DNA of 60,704 nucleotides from positions 1 through 60,704 of the forward strand of contig CACJOA010000006.1 of the NCBI GenBank assembly GCA_902594915.1. Direction: 5' to 3'. The notes beneath the pieces are model-generated. The model was not told the DNA's origin. It worked only from the letters and a program-made list of their open reading frames with translations, and did not search any database. This stretch comes from an uncultured Pelagibacteraceae bacterium. GTDB taxonomy: Bacteria; Pseudomonadota; Alphaproteobacteria; Pelagibacterales; Pelagibacteraceae. This document shows, piece after piece, positions 34,634-44,136 of this stretch. Position numbers and translations under genes: made by a program. How positions within the stretch are numbered: position 1 is the first letter of the stretch; the number at the start of each line of letters is the position of its first letter.

Positions 34634-35203
34634 GTGACTGAAGAAAGTAATTTTTTTTCTATCCGTAGATCTGTTCTTGCTAGAAAAATGTCCAATAAAG
34701 AAATACCAGAGCGAGATTTGGATATAATATTAAGAGCAGGTATAAGAGTTCCTGACCATGGAGCATTAAACCCATGGAGATTAAAAGTTATAAAAGGCAA
34801 ATCATTAAAAAAAATAGATGAGGAAATAATTTTAAAAGAATTTTTAAAAAAAAATCCTAAAGCTGATAAATCGTTTATAGATAAAGAGTCTAGAAGATTT
34901 CAAAGAGCCTCAGTTGTAATAGGAGTAATTTCAACTTTAATAGAAAGTTCTAAAATTCCAGAATGGGAAATGAGACTTTCATCTGGCGCGGTATGCATGA
35001 ATTTACTTTCATGCGCTCAATCTTTAAATTATGCTGCACAATGGTTAACAGAATGGTATTCATATAACGAAAATCTTTTAAAATACTTAGGTGGAGATGC
35101 TAAAAAAGATAAAATCGCAGGATTTATTTATTTAGGTCATAAAATAGAGGAACCTCTAGAAAGAAAAAGACCCAATCCAAGAGATATCATAACATTTATT
35201 TAA
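34634..35203 (+). CDS. Nitroreductase family protein
   Basis: 189 residues of the FMN-dependent nitroreductase fold (RutE/YdjA-like). Motifs: FFSIRRSVLARKMSNKEI near 7-24 (flavin phosphate binding Arg), RVPDHGALNPWRLKVIKG near 38-55, and SSGAVCMNLLSCAQSLNYAAQWLTEWY near 116-142, which contributes to FMN binding and the dimer. The start is GTG at 34634, 10 nt after nrdB. The physiological substrate is unknown. Confidence 0.87.
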   Translation: MTEESNFFSIRRSVLARKMSNKEIPERDLDIILRAGIRVPDHGALNPWRLKVIKGKSLKKIDEEIILKEFLKKNPKADKSFIDKESRRFQRASVVIGVISTLIESSKIPEWEMRLSSGAVCMNLLSCAQSLNYAAQWLTEWYSYNENLLKYLGGDAKKDKIAGFIYLGHKIEEPLERKRPNPRDIITFI

Positions 35204-35242
35204 TTTCTTTTTTTTTAAAAAAAGTTATCTAAAAGTTATTAT

Positions 35243-35887
35243 ATGAAATATAAAAAATATTTTAGAAAAACTAGCCTTAAGCAAATGGGGCATGGTGAAT
35301 TCTTTCTTGAACAAATTAAGTTAAAAAAACCGAAATTTTTTTTAGAAATAGGGGTGTTTCATGGAGTAACAGCTAGGAATGTATGTGAGCTTTTAAATAC
35401 AATACATAATAAAGATTTTAAATATATGGGTGTAGATTTGTTTGAAAAAAATGATGATAATAAATCAGAATTTATACCCGAAATAAAATTTTCAAATCCT
35501 CTAAAAACAATTTATTTTAAATTTATTAAGAAACAAAACCCCTATAGTTTAGAGGCAGTAGAAGACTTACTTAAAAATTTTCAAAATAATGTTGAGTTGA
35601 TAAAAGGTAACTCAAACCAAATTTTAAAAAAAATTGATATGACGAAAATTGATTATGTTTTTTTGGATGGCGGTCATGATTATGAAACTATTAAAAATGA
35701 TTTAGAAAATTGCAAAGTGGTTGTAGAAAACAATGGTACTATCCTATGTGATGATTATAATTTATCTTATGCTCCAGGCGTAAAAAAAGCCATAGATGAG
35801 TACGTTGAAATAAATAAATTCAAATGTGAAATTTTGCTAAATTCTCGATTTGCTAAAATTGAAAAAAATAATTTACCTTTGGTTTAA
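35243..35887 (+). CDS. Class I SAM-dependent methyltransferase
   Basis: 214 residues, Methyltransf_24-like. SAM motif I is FFLEIGVFHGVTARNV near 33-48, motif II YMGVDLFEK near 62-70, and the catalytic-metal motif YVFLDGGHDYETIKNDL near 137-153, followed by LCDDYNLSYAPGV. The DGGHDY loop is typical of this subgroup, often associated with glycan or small-molecule O-methylation. It stands alone between nrd/nitroreductase and the prp operon, convergent with the latter (15-nt overlap). Target unknown. Confidence 0.82.
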   Translation: MKYKKYFRKTSLKQMGHGEFFLEQIKLKKPKFFLEIGVFHGVTARNVCELLNTIHNKDFKYMGVDLFEKNDDNKSEFIPEIKFSNPLKTIYFKFIKKQNPYSLEAVEDLLKNFQNNVELIKGNSNQILKKIDMTKIDYVFLDGGHDYETIKNDLENCKVVVENNGTILCDDYNLSYAPGVKKAIDEYVEINKFKCEILLNSRFAKIEKNNLPLV

Positions 35888-36997
35888 CTGAACAACTTTT
35901 CTATGTCGATTTCCCTTATAACTTGCAAGAGGTCTTATAAGCTTGTTAGCAGCATGTTGCTCCATAATATGTGCTGACCAACCGGTAATTCTAGAGATAA
36001 CAAAAATTGGTGTAAAAAAATCTGTATCAAAACCCATTAAATGATAAGTAGGACCAGTGGGATAATCTACATTTGGATGTATGTTCTTTCTATCAATCAT
36101 TACCTTCTCTACAATGTCATAAATTCTCTCAAATTTTTTATCTTTTTTTAATTTAGCAACTTTTGCAAAATATTTTCTCATTGTAGGAACTCTAGAATCT
36201 CCACTCTTATAAACTCTATGTCCAAATCCCATTACTACCTCTTTATTATCTAGTGCCTCATTTATCCATCTTAATGCATTTTCCGGTCTTTTAATTTTAT
36301 TCATCATGTGCATAACTTCTTCATTGGCCCCACCATGAAGAGGTCCTTTTAAGCTAGCAATAGCTCCAGTAATTGCTCCATGAATATCAGATAAGCTACT
36401 AGTAATAGTTCTTGCTGTAAAAGTAGAAACATTAAAACTATGTTCAGCATATAAAATTAATGATACATCAAATGCTTTAACAATTTCTTTTTGTGGCACT
36501 TTACCAAAACACATATGAAAAAAGTTTTCTGCAATATTTAAATTTTTTTTGGGTTTAATTATTTTTTTTCCTTTTCGTAGTCTATAGAATGCTGCTAAAG
36601 CAGTTGGAGTTTTAGCTAAAATTCTTATAGCTTTTCTCATATTAGCTTCTAAAGATGAGTCTGTTGTTTCTTTGTCCTCTAAACCCATAATACTCACTGC
36701 AGTTCTAGCTACATCCATAGGATGAGATTTTTTTGGCATTCTTTTAATTGCAGAATAAAGCTCTCGTGATAAGTCTCTATTGTTTCTCTCTTCTTTTTCA
36801 AATTTTTTTAGCTGAATTGTATTTGGTAAATCTTTATTTAGTATTAAATAGGCCACTTCCTCAAACTTGCAATATTCACATAAATCTTGTGCAGCATAAC
36901 CTCTATAGGTGAGAGAATTTATTTCTGGCATCACTTTTGAAACCTCGGTTTCATCGACTACAATACCCAGCAACCCTTTTTTAATTTCATCAGTCAT
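35873..36997 (-). CDS. prpC: 2-methylcitrate synthase / citrate synthase family
   Basis: 374 residues of the citrate synthase fold, condensing propionyl-CoA (or acetyl-CoA) with oxaloacetate. Visible: GLLGIVVDETEVSKV and SLTYRGYAAQDLCE near the N-terminus, GPLHGGANEEVMHM with the catalytic His near 220, VMGFGHRVYKSGDSR near 257-271, and the terminal arm FFTPIFVISRITGWSAHIMEQ. Length and the adjacent prpB and prpD strongly favour 2-methylcitrate synthase over the housekeeping citrate synthase. Start and stop codons overlap by one base with prpB. Confidence 0.9.
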   Translation of the reverse strand: MTDEIKKGLLGIVVDETEVSKVMPEINSLTYRGYAAQDLCEYCKFEEVAYLILNKDLPNTIQLKKFEKEERNNRDLSRELYSAIKRMPKKSHPMDVARTAVSIMGLEDKETTDSSLEANMRKAIRILAKTPTALAAFYRLRKGKKIIKPKKNLNIAENFFHMCFGKVPQKEIVKAFDVSLILYAEHSFNVSTFTARTITSSLSDIHGAITGAIASLKGPLHGGANEEVMHMMNKIKRPENALRWINEALDNKEVVMGFGHRVYKSGDSRVPTMRKYFAKVAKLKKDKKFERIYDIVEKVMIDRKNIHPNVDYPTGPTYHLMGFDTDFFTPIFVISRITGWSAHIMEQHAANKLIRPLASYKGNRHRKVVQLNQR

Positions 36998-37893
36998 TAT
37001 TCATGTCCCTCAGTACTAAAATTATAAATTTTTTCATCTAAGCTATTATATTTCTCATAGTCAACAAGTTCATATAGTCGTTTTCTTGTCTGCATTTTAT
37101 CAATTATATTATTTTGATGTCCATTTGTATAAATGTCTCTTAATCCATCCTCAACATTTTTCATAGCTAGTCTTTGGGTAGTGACGGGATAAATTACAAT
37201 ATTATAACCCAAAGATTCTAATTCTTTATAATTAAATAGCTTTGATTTTCCAAATTCTGTCATGTTCGCGAGCAAGTAGCATGAAAGATTCTTTCTCACT
37301 TTCTCAAAATCATTTTTATCTTGTAATGCTTCAGGAAAAATTATTTCAGCCCCAGCGTCTATGTAAGCTTTGCATCTGTTGATCATTTTATCAATTCCTT
37401 CAACGCTCATTGCATCTGATCTAGCAATAATTTTAAAGTTTTCATCTTTTCTTGAGGATACACATTCTTTTATCTTTTTTACCATATCCTCGGTGGTAAT
37501 TAATTCTTTATTGTCTAAATGACCACATCTTTTTCTCTCAATTTGATCTTCTAAATGTACAGCAGTTATTCCAAATTGTTCAAAAGTTTCAATTGTCTCC
37601 TTACAGGATTTAAATCCTGTATCTATATCAACAATTGTAGGTAAATTTGTAACTCTTGAAATGAGGTAAGATCTAGTACTTACGTCCTGCAAAGTTGTTA
37701 AACCAATATCAGGAAAACCTAGGTCATTAGCCATCACTCCACCTGATACATACACTGCGTCGTACCCAATTTCTTCTATTAATTTTGCGGTTAGAGGATT
37801 ATAAGCTCCTGGAACTCTGAGAATTCTATTCGACTTTAACTTTTCTAAAAAATCTATTCTTTTTTGTTTTGGCTCTTTATCTATAAAATGCAT
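36997..37893 (-). CDS. prpB: 2-methylisocitrate lyase PrpB
   Basis: 298 residues of the isocitrate lyase/PEP mutase superfamily. The catalytic motif LEDQIERKRCGHLDNKEL near 116-133 contains the KRCGH signature with the active Cys, preceded by IVDIDTGFKS (Mg site Asp) near 88. It cleaves 2-methylisocitrate into pyruvate and succinate, ending the methylcitrate cycle. TAATG overlap with prpD upstream and prpC downstream indicates one coupled operon. Confidence 0.93.
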   Translation of the reverse strand: MHFIDKEPKQKRIDFLEKLKSNRILRVPGAYNPLTAKLIEEIGYDAVYVSGGVMANDLGFPDIGLTTLQDVSTRSYLISRVTNLPTIVDIDTGFKSCKETIETFEQFGITAVHLEDQIERKRCGHLDNKELITTEDMVKKIKECVSSRKDENFKIIARSDAMSVEGIDKMINRCKAYIDAGAEIIFPEALQDKNDFEKVRKNLSCYLLANMTEFGKSKLFNYKELESLGYNIVIYPVTTQRLAMKNVEDGLRDIYTNGHQNNIIDKMQTRKRLYELVDYEKYNSLDEKIYNFSTEGHE

Positions 37894-39395
37894 TAAAAAA
37901 TTCCTTTTTTTAAATTTCTCTTTAATTTACTTTTTTTTACTTCAATATTTAACTTATTTAGTTGTCCTGATTTTATTTTTTTAAGACTTTGAACTGTTTT
38001 TAAGAACCTTTTACTCTCTTTTTTATCAAGAATATCATTAGTTAATGTTAAAAATTTATCTATATAATTTTTTCTTTTAAATGGCCTTGATCCATAAGGG
38101 TGTGCATCTGCTTTATCTTGTTGTTCAATTATTTTCTTACCGTTTTTCATAGTTATAATTACTTTAGCTCCAAATGATTTCTTCTTAGGATCTGGATCAT
38201 GATATTTTTTTGTCCATTTTTTATCCTCATGCGTTTTAATAGATCTCCAGATTTTTATAGTACTTTTCTTTTTTGCTCTAGTTTTTGTATAAGATTTAAT
38301 ATGATGCCAGTTTCCGTCTTCTAAAGCCACTGCAAATATATACATAATTGAATGATCCAGTGTTTCTCTACTAGCATTTGGATCCATTTTTTGTGGATCA
38401 TTTGCACCAGTACCTATTACATAATGTGTATGATGACTTGTATAAATATCAATTTTTTTAATTTGATTTAAATTTTGAATTTTTTTTCTGAGTTTTTTTG
38501 CTAAATCAATTAATGCTTGGGATTGATATTCAGCAGAATACTCTTTTGTATATGTTTCCAGAATTGCTTTCTTTATCTCACCTTTTTTTGGAAGAGGAAC
38601 ACTGTAGATTGCTTTCTTGCCATCTAAGATCCTCGCTATCACACTATCCTCACCTTCATATATTGGGCTTGGTGATCCTTCTCCTCGCATAACTCTGTCA
38701 ACAGCCTCGATTGCCAATTTTCCAGCATGAGCAGGTGCATATGCTTTCCAACTAGAAATTTCTCCTTTTCTTGATTGCCTTGTTGAAATAGTTGTATGAA
38801 GAGCTTGCTGTATTGCTTGATAGATTGTTTCCGTATTTAATTTAAGCATTGAACCAAGTCCTGCAGCAACACTAGGTCCAAGATGAGCTATGTGATCAAC
38901 TTTATGTTTATGCAAACAAATACCTTTGACCAAATTTACCTGAACTTCATAAGCAGTAATGATTCCTCTTAAAAGATCCATTCCACTTTTTTTATTTTGT
39001 TGTGCAACACTTAATAATGGAGGAATATTATCCCCTGGATGGCTGTAATCAGCTGCCAAAAAAGTATCGTGAAAATCGAGCTCTCTAACTGCTGTACCAT
39101 TAGACCAAGCTGCCCATTCACAATCAAATTTAAGTTTATTACTTACACCAAACAATTGTGCACCATTTTTCCTTTGATGTTTTAAAGTCATTTCTCTAGA
39201 TGTGACAACAGGTTTTCTATTTAGAGATGCAATTGCCACTGACGCATTATCTATTATTCTATTAATAGCCATTTCAATTGCATTTTTATTTAATTTTGCA
39301 TTATCACTTGCGATCTCTGCAATTTTCCATGCAAGCTGTTTCTTTTTGGGAAGAAATATTTTAGACGGATAAACTTTCACCTTATGTAATATCAA
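37893..39395 (-). CDS. prpD: 2-methylcitrate dehydratase PrpD (MmgE/PrpD family)
   Basis: 500 residues of the MmgE/PrpD family. Conserved parts: [13 protein letters not shown] near 22-34, [34 protein letters not shown] near 97-130, [17 protein letters not shown] near 169-185, and [24 protein letters not shown] near 211-234. It dehydrates 2-methylcitrate to 2-methyl-cis-aconitate. The start appears to be TTG (39395), matching where homologs begin ([11 protein letters not shown]), with no ATG close by in frame. It is first gene of prpDBC. A hydratase (AcnB or PrpF/AcnD) needed for the next step would be encoded elsewhere. Confidence 0.92.
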   Translation of the reverse strand: MILHKVKVYPSKIFLPKKKQLAWKIAEIASDNAKLNKNAIEMAINRIIDNASVAIASLNRKPVVTSREMTLKHQRKNGAQLFGVSNKLKFDCEWAAWSNGTAVRELDFHDTFLAADYSHPGDNIPPLLSVAQQNKKSGMDLLRGIITAYEVQVNLVKGICLHKHKVDHIAHLGPSVAAGLGSMLKLNTETIYQAIQQALHTTISTRQSRKGEISSWKAYAPAHAGKLAIEAVDRVMRGEGSPSPIYEGEDSVIARILDGKKAIYSVPLPKKGEIKKAILETYTKEYSAEYQSQALIDLAKKLRKKIQNLNQIKKIDIYTSHHTHYVIGTGANDPQKMDPNASRETLDHSIMYIFAVALEDGNWHHIKSYTKTRAKKKSTIKIWRSIKTHEDKKWTKKYHDPDPKKKSFGAKVIITMKNGKKIIEQQDKADAHPYGSRPFKRKNYIDKFLTLTNDILDKKESKRFLKTVQSLKKIKSGQLNKLNIEVKKSKLKRNLKKGIF

Positions 39396-39449
39396 AATAA
39401 CTCCTAATTTAAGAAATTGTTTTTAATAGCTAAAAAAAAATAATCAATC

Positions 39450-40133
39450 CTAAAGATATTGTAATATAATTTTTTCAATACCTTCAAAGTCTTTAATAAG
39501 GTGATTATGATATATTTCACTGGTATTTTTTTCAGTATAACCATCTTCTAATAAAATAAGTGGTATACCTGCTTCTTTTGCTGCATTAGCATCAGTTTCA
39601 CTATCACCAATCATTAAGGATTTTTTAATGTCACCATTTAAAATTTCTATTACTGATGTTAAATGTCTAGGATCAGGTTTACAGTAATCAAATGTATTGT
39701 GACCAGCCACATATTCAAAAAATTCATATATACCAATTTTTTTTAGAAGATCTACAGCTAGATGCTCTTGCTTATTTGTACAAACACCCATTGTAATATT
39801 TTTTTCTCTGGCCCATATTAGGAAATTTTTAACACCATTTATTAAAGTACTTTCATTCACAATATTTTTTCCATAGAAATCTACAAAATCTTTGATCATT
39901 TCTTTCTTTATTTTTTCATCTTGGACTTTTCCAAATTCTTTCTTTGCCTGTCCCCAGATTGATCTTCCAAGCATAGCCCCAGCACCTTGACCAACCAAAT
40001 TTCTGATTTCTTCTGTAGATTTTGTGGGATAGCCAAATTTTTTCATTACATAATTGTGTGCACGCATAAGATCAGGCGCTGTATCAACCAAAGTTCCATC
40101 TAAATCAAAAAGAATCGTAAAGTCTTGCTTCAT
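39450..40133 (-). CDS. gph: HAD-family phosphoglycolate phosphatase-like protein
   Basis: 227 residues with the HAD motifs: FDLDGTLVDTAPDL (motif I with both catalytic Asp) near 8-21, VCTNKQ (motif II) near 117, KPDPRHL (motif III Lys) near 152, and MIGDSETDANAAKEAGI (motif IV) near 175-191. Gph removes phosphate from 2-phosphoglycolate made during DNA repair or photorespiration; related sugar phosphatases are possible. ATG at 40133 is preferred to the upstream TTG at 40139. Confidence 0.85.
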   Translation of the reverse strand: MKQDFTILFDLDGTLVDTAPDLMRAHNYVMKKFGYPTKSTEEIRNLVGQGAGAMLGRSIWGQAKKEFGKVQDEKIKKEMIKDFVDFYGKNIVNESTLINGVKNFLIWAREKNITMGVCTNKQEHLAVDLLKKIGIYEFFEYVAGHNTFDYCKPDPRHLTSVIEILNGDIKKSLMIGDSETDANAAKEAGIPLILLEDGYTEKNTSEIYHNHLIKDFEGIEKIILQYL

Positions 40134-40204
40134 AGTCAAAAGTATTTTTAAGAAATATTTTGTGAATTAAGAAAAATATATACTTAATGTAAAGAATTTC
40201 ATAG

Positions 40205-40825
40205 ATGAAAGAGTTAAATTTAATAAAGTTTCAAAATAGACTTAGAAATAAATTTTTAAAGTCTGGAGTTAAAATGGTTGGACCAGATACAGTTTTTTTT
40301 TCAAAAGATACAAAAATCGGTAAAAATGTAACAATTGAACCTTATGTTGTTTTTGGATTGAAGGTAAAAATTGGAAATAATGTTAACATAAAATCATTTT
40401 CTCATTTAGAGAACTGTAGAGTTGAAAACAAAGTGGAGATAGGTCCTTATGCTAGAATAAGGCCAGGCACAATTCTTAAAGAAGGATCCAAAATAGGAAA
40501 TTTTGTAGAAATTAAAAAAAGTACTATTGGAAAAAAATCAAAAGTAAATCATTTAAGTTACGTAGGTGATACTAGTATTGGAAAATCAGTAAATGTTGGA
40601 GCTGGAACCATAACTTGTAATTACGACGGAATTAAAAAGAATAAGACAATAATTAATGATAATGTCTTTATTGGTTCTAATGCATCCTTGATTGCACCAA
40701 TTAAGATTAATCATGACAGTGTTGTGGGTGCTGGATCAGTGATAACTAAAGATGTAGGTAAAAAAACTTTAGCATTAACGAGAAGTTCACAAATTGAAAT
40801 AAAAAATTATAAAAGAAAAAAATAA
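40205..40825 (+). CDS. Stand-alone GlmU C-terminal (glucosamine-1-phosphate acetyltransferase) domain
   Basis: 206 residues made almost wholly of left-handed beta-helix hexapeptide repeats. It aligns with the second half of GlmU: TVFFSKDTKIGKNVTIEPYVVFG, EIGPYARIRPGT near 79-90, NHLSYVGDTSIGKSVNVGAGTITCNYDG near 117-144 with the catalytic His, and SNASLIAPIKINHDSVVGAGSVIT. The N-terminal uridylyltransferase domain is missing, and the upstream 65 nt hold no remnant of it. It sits 2 nt before glmS, fitting UDP-GlcNAc synthesis. A separate uridylyltransferase must exist elsewhere if this is the functional enzyme. Confidence 0.85.
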   Translation: MKELNLIKFQNRLRNKFLKSGVKMVGPDTVFFSKDTKIGKNVTIEPYVVFGLKVKIGNNVNIKSFSHLENCRVENKVEIGPYARIRPGTILKEGSKIGNFVEIKKSTIGKKSKVNHLSYVGDTSIGKSVNVGAGTITCNYDGIKKNKTIINDNVFIGSNASLIAPIKINHDSVVGAGSVITKDVGKKTLALTRSSQIEIKNYKRKK

Positions 40826-40827
40826 CA

Positions 40828-42648
40828 ATGTGTGGTATAATAGGAATAAATAGCCATAAACCAGTTTCATCTACAATTATAAATTCTCTAAAAAAATTAG
40901 AATATAGAGGATATGACTCGGCCGGTATAGCAACTTTATCTGATGGATTAATTAACGAGGTTAAATCTGAGGGCAGGGTAGACAATCTAGAAAAAAACTC
41001 TTTAGTTCAAAATATGGAAGGAACCATTGGCATAGGTCACGTAAGATGGGCAACACATGGATTACCTAATAGTATTAATGCTCATCCCCATTCGTCACAA
41101 AATGTTTCAGTTGTACATAATGGAATAATTGAAAACTCAACATTATTAAAAAAATTTTTGGTTAGTAAAGGACATAAATTCAAATCACAAACTGATACCG
41201 AGGTAATTGTTCACCTTATTACTGAAAATCTAAAAACCAACAATATAGTTGACTCAATAAAGAAAACATTAAAATCTTTACATGGAAGTTTTGCTCTTGG
41301 AATAATATTCAAAGACGAACCAAATTTGATAGTTGGCGCTAGAAGAGGTTCTCCTTTAGCGGTTGGGTATGGTCCAAATGAAAATTACTTAGGATCAGAT
41401 TCTTATGCACTTAAATCAATGACAAATAAGATTACTTATTTAAATGATGGGGAATTTTGTATTATTAAAAAAGACCATGTAGAGTTCTTTGATGAAGAGG
41501 GAACAAAAGTAAATAAAAAAGTTTTAGAACTTTCATCAGAAGAAAAAAAATATGACAAAGGTGACTATAAGCACTTTATGGCTAAAGAAATTGAAGAACA
41601 ACCAACTACTTTGAAGAATGGAATAAAAGAGTATATCGATAATGCTAATAATAATATCAACATATATAATTTTCCATGGAAACAAAATGAAATTTCATCA
41701 ATTACACTTATTGGTTGCGGTACCGCATACCATTCATGCCTGATGGCTAAGTATTGGTTTGAACAATTAACATCTTTAGACGTTAATGTAGATATTGCTT
41801 CTGAATTTAGATACAGAAAAAATAGATTTAAAAAGGAAACATTATATGTTTTTGTCTCTCAATCTGGTGAAACGGCTGATACATATGCAGCTCTAGACTT
41901 ATGCAACAAAAAAGGTATGAAAACTTGTTCAGTTGTAAATGTAATTGAAAGCTCAATAGCAAGAGATTCAAAATTTGTTTTACCAATTCATTGTGGGACT
42001 GAAATAGGCGTGGCTTCCACTAAAGCATTTCTCGGGCAAATTTTGATATTATATATTTTAGCTTTAAAGCTTGGAATGTTAAGAGGTGATTTAAATAAAG
42101 AATTATTTACTGAAAAATTAAAAGATCTAAAAAAATTACCAGAATTGGTAAAAAAGACGTTAATGACAGATAATAAGATTCAGTCAATTTCTAATACTTT
42201 TAATAAGTCAAAAGGATCGATGTTTTTAGGCAGAGGTTTTTCTTTTCCAATAGCTTTAGAGGGAGCTTTAAAACTCAAAGAATTATCTTATATTCATGCA
42301 GAGGGATATCCGGCTGGTGAAATGAAACATGGACCTTTGGCTCTAATTGAAGAGGGGATGCCGGTTGTTATTTTGGCTCCTAGAGACAATTATTATAAAA
42401 AAACTATTTCAAACATGCAGGAAGTCATAGCAAGAGGAGCAAAAGTTTTGTTAATTACAAATAAAAGTAAAGATGAAATAGTCTCAGAAAATATATGGGA
42501 GAAAATTGAGGTTGAAACAACTAACGAAGATCTTTTACCTTTTCTTTTAACAATACCTTTACAAAAATTAGCCTATTATTCAGCACTAAAAAAAGGTTAT
42601 GACATTGATAAACCGCGTAATCTTGCAAAATCTGTAACAGTAGAATAA
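40828..42648 (+). CDS. glmS: Glutamine-fructose-6-phosphate aminotransferase GlmS
   Basis: 606 residues making glucosamine-6-phosphate from fructose-6-phosphate and glutamine. The N-terminal glutaminase starts with the essential MCGIIGI (Cys after Met removal), followed by RGYDSAGIA near 29-37 and GIGHVRWATHGLP near 71-83. Two SIS sugar isomerase domains follow, with TLIGCGTAYHSCLMAKYW near 290-307, SQSGETADT near 344, and the C-terminal DKPRNLAKSVTVE. It is 2 nt downstream of the GlmU-like domain, so the pair supplies amino sugar precursors. No glmS ribozyme is seen. Confidence 0.97.
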   Translation: MCGIIGINSHKPVSSTIINSLKKLEYRGYDSAGIATLSDGLINEVKSEGRVDNLEKNSLVQNMEGTIGIGHVRWATHGLPNSINAHPHSSQNVSVVHNGIIENSTLLKKFLVSKGHKFKSQTDTEVIVHLITENLKTNNIVDSIKKTLKSLHGSFALGIIFKDEPNLIVGARRGSPLAVGYGPNENYLGSDSYALKSMTNKITYLNDGEFCIIKKDHVEFFDEEGTKVNKKVLELSSEEKKYDKGDYKHFMAKEIEEQPTTLKNGIKEYIDNANNNINIYNFPWKQNEISSITLIGCGTAYHSCLMAKYWFEQLTSLDVNVDIASEFRYRKNRFKKETLYVFVSQSGETADTYAALDLCNKKGMKTCSVVNVIESSIARDSKFVLPIHCGTEIGVASTKAFLGQILILYILALKLGMLRGDLNKELFTEKLKDLKKLPELVKKTLMTDNKIQSISNTFNKSKGSMFLGRGFSFPIALEGALKLKELSYIHAEGYPAGEMKHGPLALIEEGMPVVILAPRDNYYKKTISNMQEVIARGAKVLLITNKSKDEIVSENIWEKIEVETTNEDLLPFLLTIPLQKLAYYSALKKGYDIDKPRNLAKSVTVE

Positions 42649-42718
42649 TTAACTAATATTTAATTGTACTCTTTTCTTTTGTCATAATTAAGTTATATAT
42701 TCATCTCAAGGTTGAATT

Positions 42719-44098
42719 ATGAAAAATTGGAAAATAAATAGTTGGAGAAAATATCCTGTAAAACATATTCCAGAGTATCCGGATAAAAAAGAACTGGACC
42801 AGGTTTTAAATAAAATTAAAAAATTTCCTCCACTTGTTTTTGCTGGTGAGACAAGGCATTTAAAACAACAGCTTGCAGAAGTGGTTGATGGTAAAGCTTT
42901 TTTACTTCAAGGAGGAGATTGTGCAGAAAGTTTTGCTGAATTTAACCCTGATAATATTAGAGATACATTTAAGCTAATTTTACAAATGTCTCTAGTATTA
43001 ACTTACTCAGCTTCTTTGCCAGTAATTAAACTTGGAAGAATTGCCGGACAATTTGCAAAACCAAGAAGTGCACCAACTGAAAAACAAGGTAATTTAGAAC
43101 TACCTAGCTATCTTGGTGACAATGTTAATGGAATAGAGTTTAGTGAAAAAGCTAGAAAGCATGATCCAAAAAGACTCTTCAGGGCTTATTCACAATCAGC
43201 TTCAACCTTGAATTTATTAAGAGCATTTTCAAAAGGGGGTTTTGCAGATTTAAATAAAGTACATTTGTGGAATCTAGATTACATAAAAAAAAGTCCTCAA
43301 GCAAAAAAATTTAAAGAACTTGAAGATAAAATCGCAGATGCTTTAGCATTTATGGCAGCGTGTGGAATAACCTCAGATTTTAACAATAGGTTATATACTG
43401 TAAATTTCTGGACATCACATGAAGCTTTACACCTGCCGTTCGAAGAAAGCATGACTAGGGTTGACTCAACAACTGGAGAATATCATGACACGTCTGCTCA
43501 TTTTGTTTGGATTGGTGATAGAACTAGGCAATTAGACGGAGGTCATGTTGAATATTGTAGAGGAATTGAAAATCCAGTAGGAATAAAATGTGGCCCAACA
43601 AGCAAACCTGAGGAAATAGTAAAGATTTGTAATATTATTAATCCAAGCAATGAGAAGGGTAAAATTACTTTGATTTCAAGATTTGGGTATGACTCTGTTG
43701 AAAAATTTCTTCCAAAACTTGTTAGGACTATTAAAAAAGAAGGTGTCAATGTCATTTGGTCTTGTGATCCTATGCATGGTAATACGATTAAATCTACAAC
43801 AGGATTTAAAACAAGACCTTTTAATAGAGTTTTAAAAGAAGTAAAAGATGTTTTTGCGGTTCATCAAAGTGAAGGTACATATGCCGGAGGTTTACATATT
43901 GAAATGACCGGTCAAAATGTGACAGAATGCACTGGTGGAGCTAGAAAAATCTCTGATGCCGATCTATCAAGTAGATATCACACTCATTGTGATCCTAGAT
44001 TAAATGCTGATCAGGCTTTGGAATTAGCTTTTTTAATTTCAGATGAGATTAAAAAGAATAGCAGCTATTCCAAAAATGCTATTCAAGAGGCATCATAA
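42719..44098 (+). CDS. Class II 3-deoxy-7-phosphoheptulonate synthase
   Basis: 459 residues of the plant/Mycobacterium-like type II DAHP synthase, which joins PEP and erythrose-4-phosphate at the head of the shikimate pathway. Conserved parts are visible: FAGETRHLKQQLAEV near 40-54, LLQGGDCAESFAEFNPDNIRDTFK near 62-85, GQFAKPRSAPTE near 110-121, the FWTSHEALHLPFE segment, and CDPMHGNTI near 350, which includes metal ligands. AAGG precedes the ATG. It is the only aromatic-pathway gene here apart from pabBA. Confidence 0.95.
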   Translation: MKNWKINSWRKYPVKHIPEYPDKKELDQVLNKIKKFPPLVFAGETRHLKQQLAEVVDGKAFLLQGGDCAESFAEFNPDNIRDTFKLILQMSLVLTYSASLPVIKLGRIAGQFAKPRSAPTEKQGNLELPSYLGDNVNGIEFSEKARKHDPKRLFRAYSQSASTLNLLRAFSKGGFADLNKVHLWNLDYIKKSPQAKKFKELEDKIADALAFMAACGITSDFNNRLYTVNFWTSHEALHLPFEESMTRVDSTTGEYHDTSAHFVWIGDRTRQLDGGHVEYCRGIENPVGIKCGPTSKPEEIVKICNIINPSNEKGKITLISRFGYDSVEKFLPKLVRTIKKEGVNVIWSCDPMHGNTIKSTTGFKTRPFNRVLKEVKDVFAVHQSEGTYAGGLHIEMTGQNVTECTGGARKISDADLSSRYHTHCDPRLNADQALELAFLISDEIKKNSSYSKNAIQEAS

Positions 44099-44136
44099 GC
44101 CATTGCTTTACAGTATAAGATTGTTAAATATTTGCT

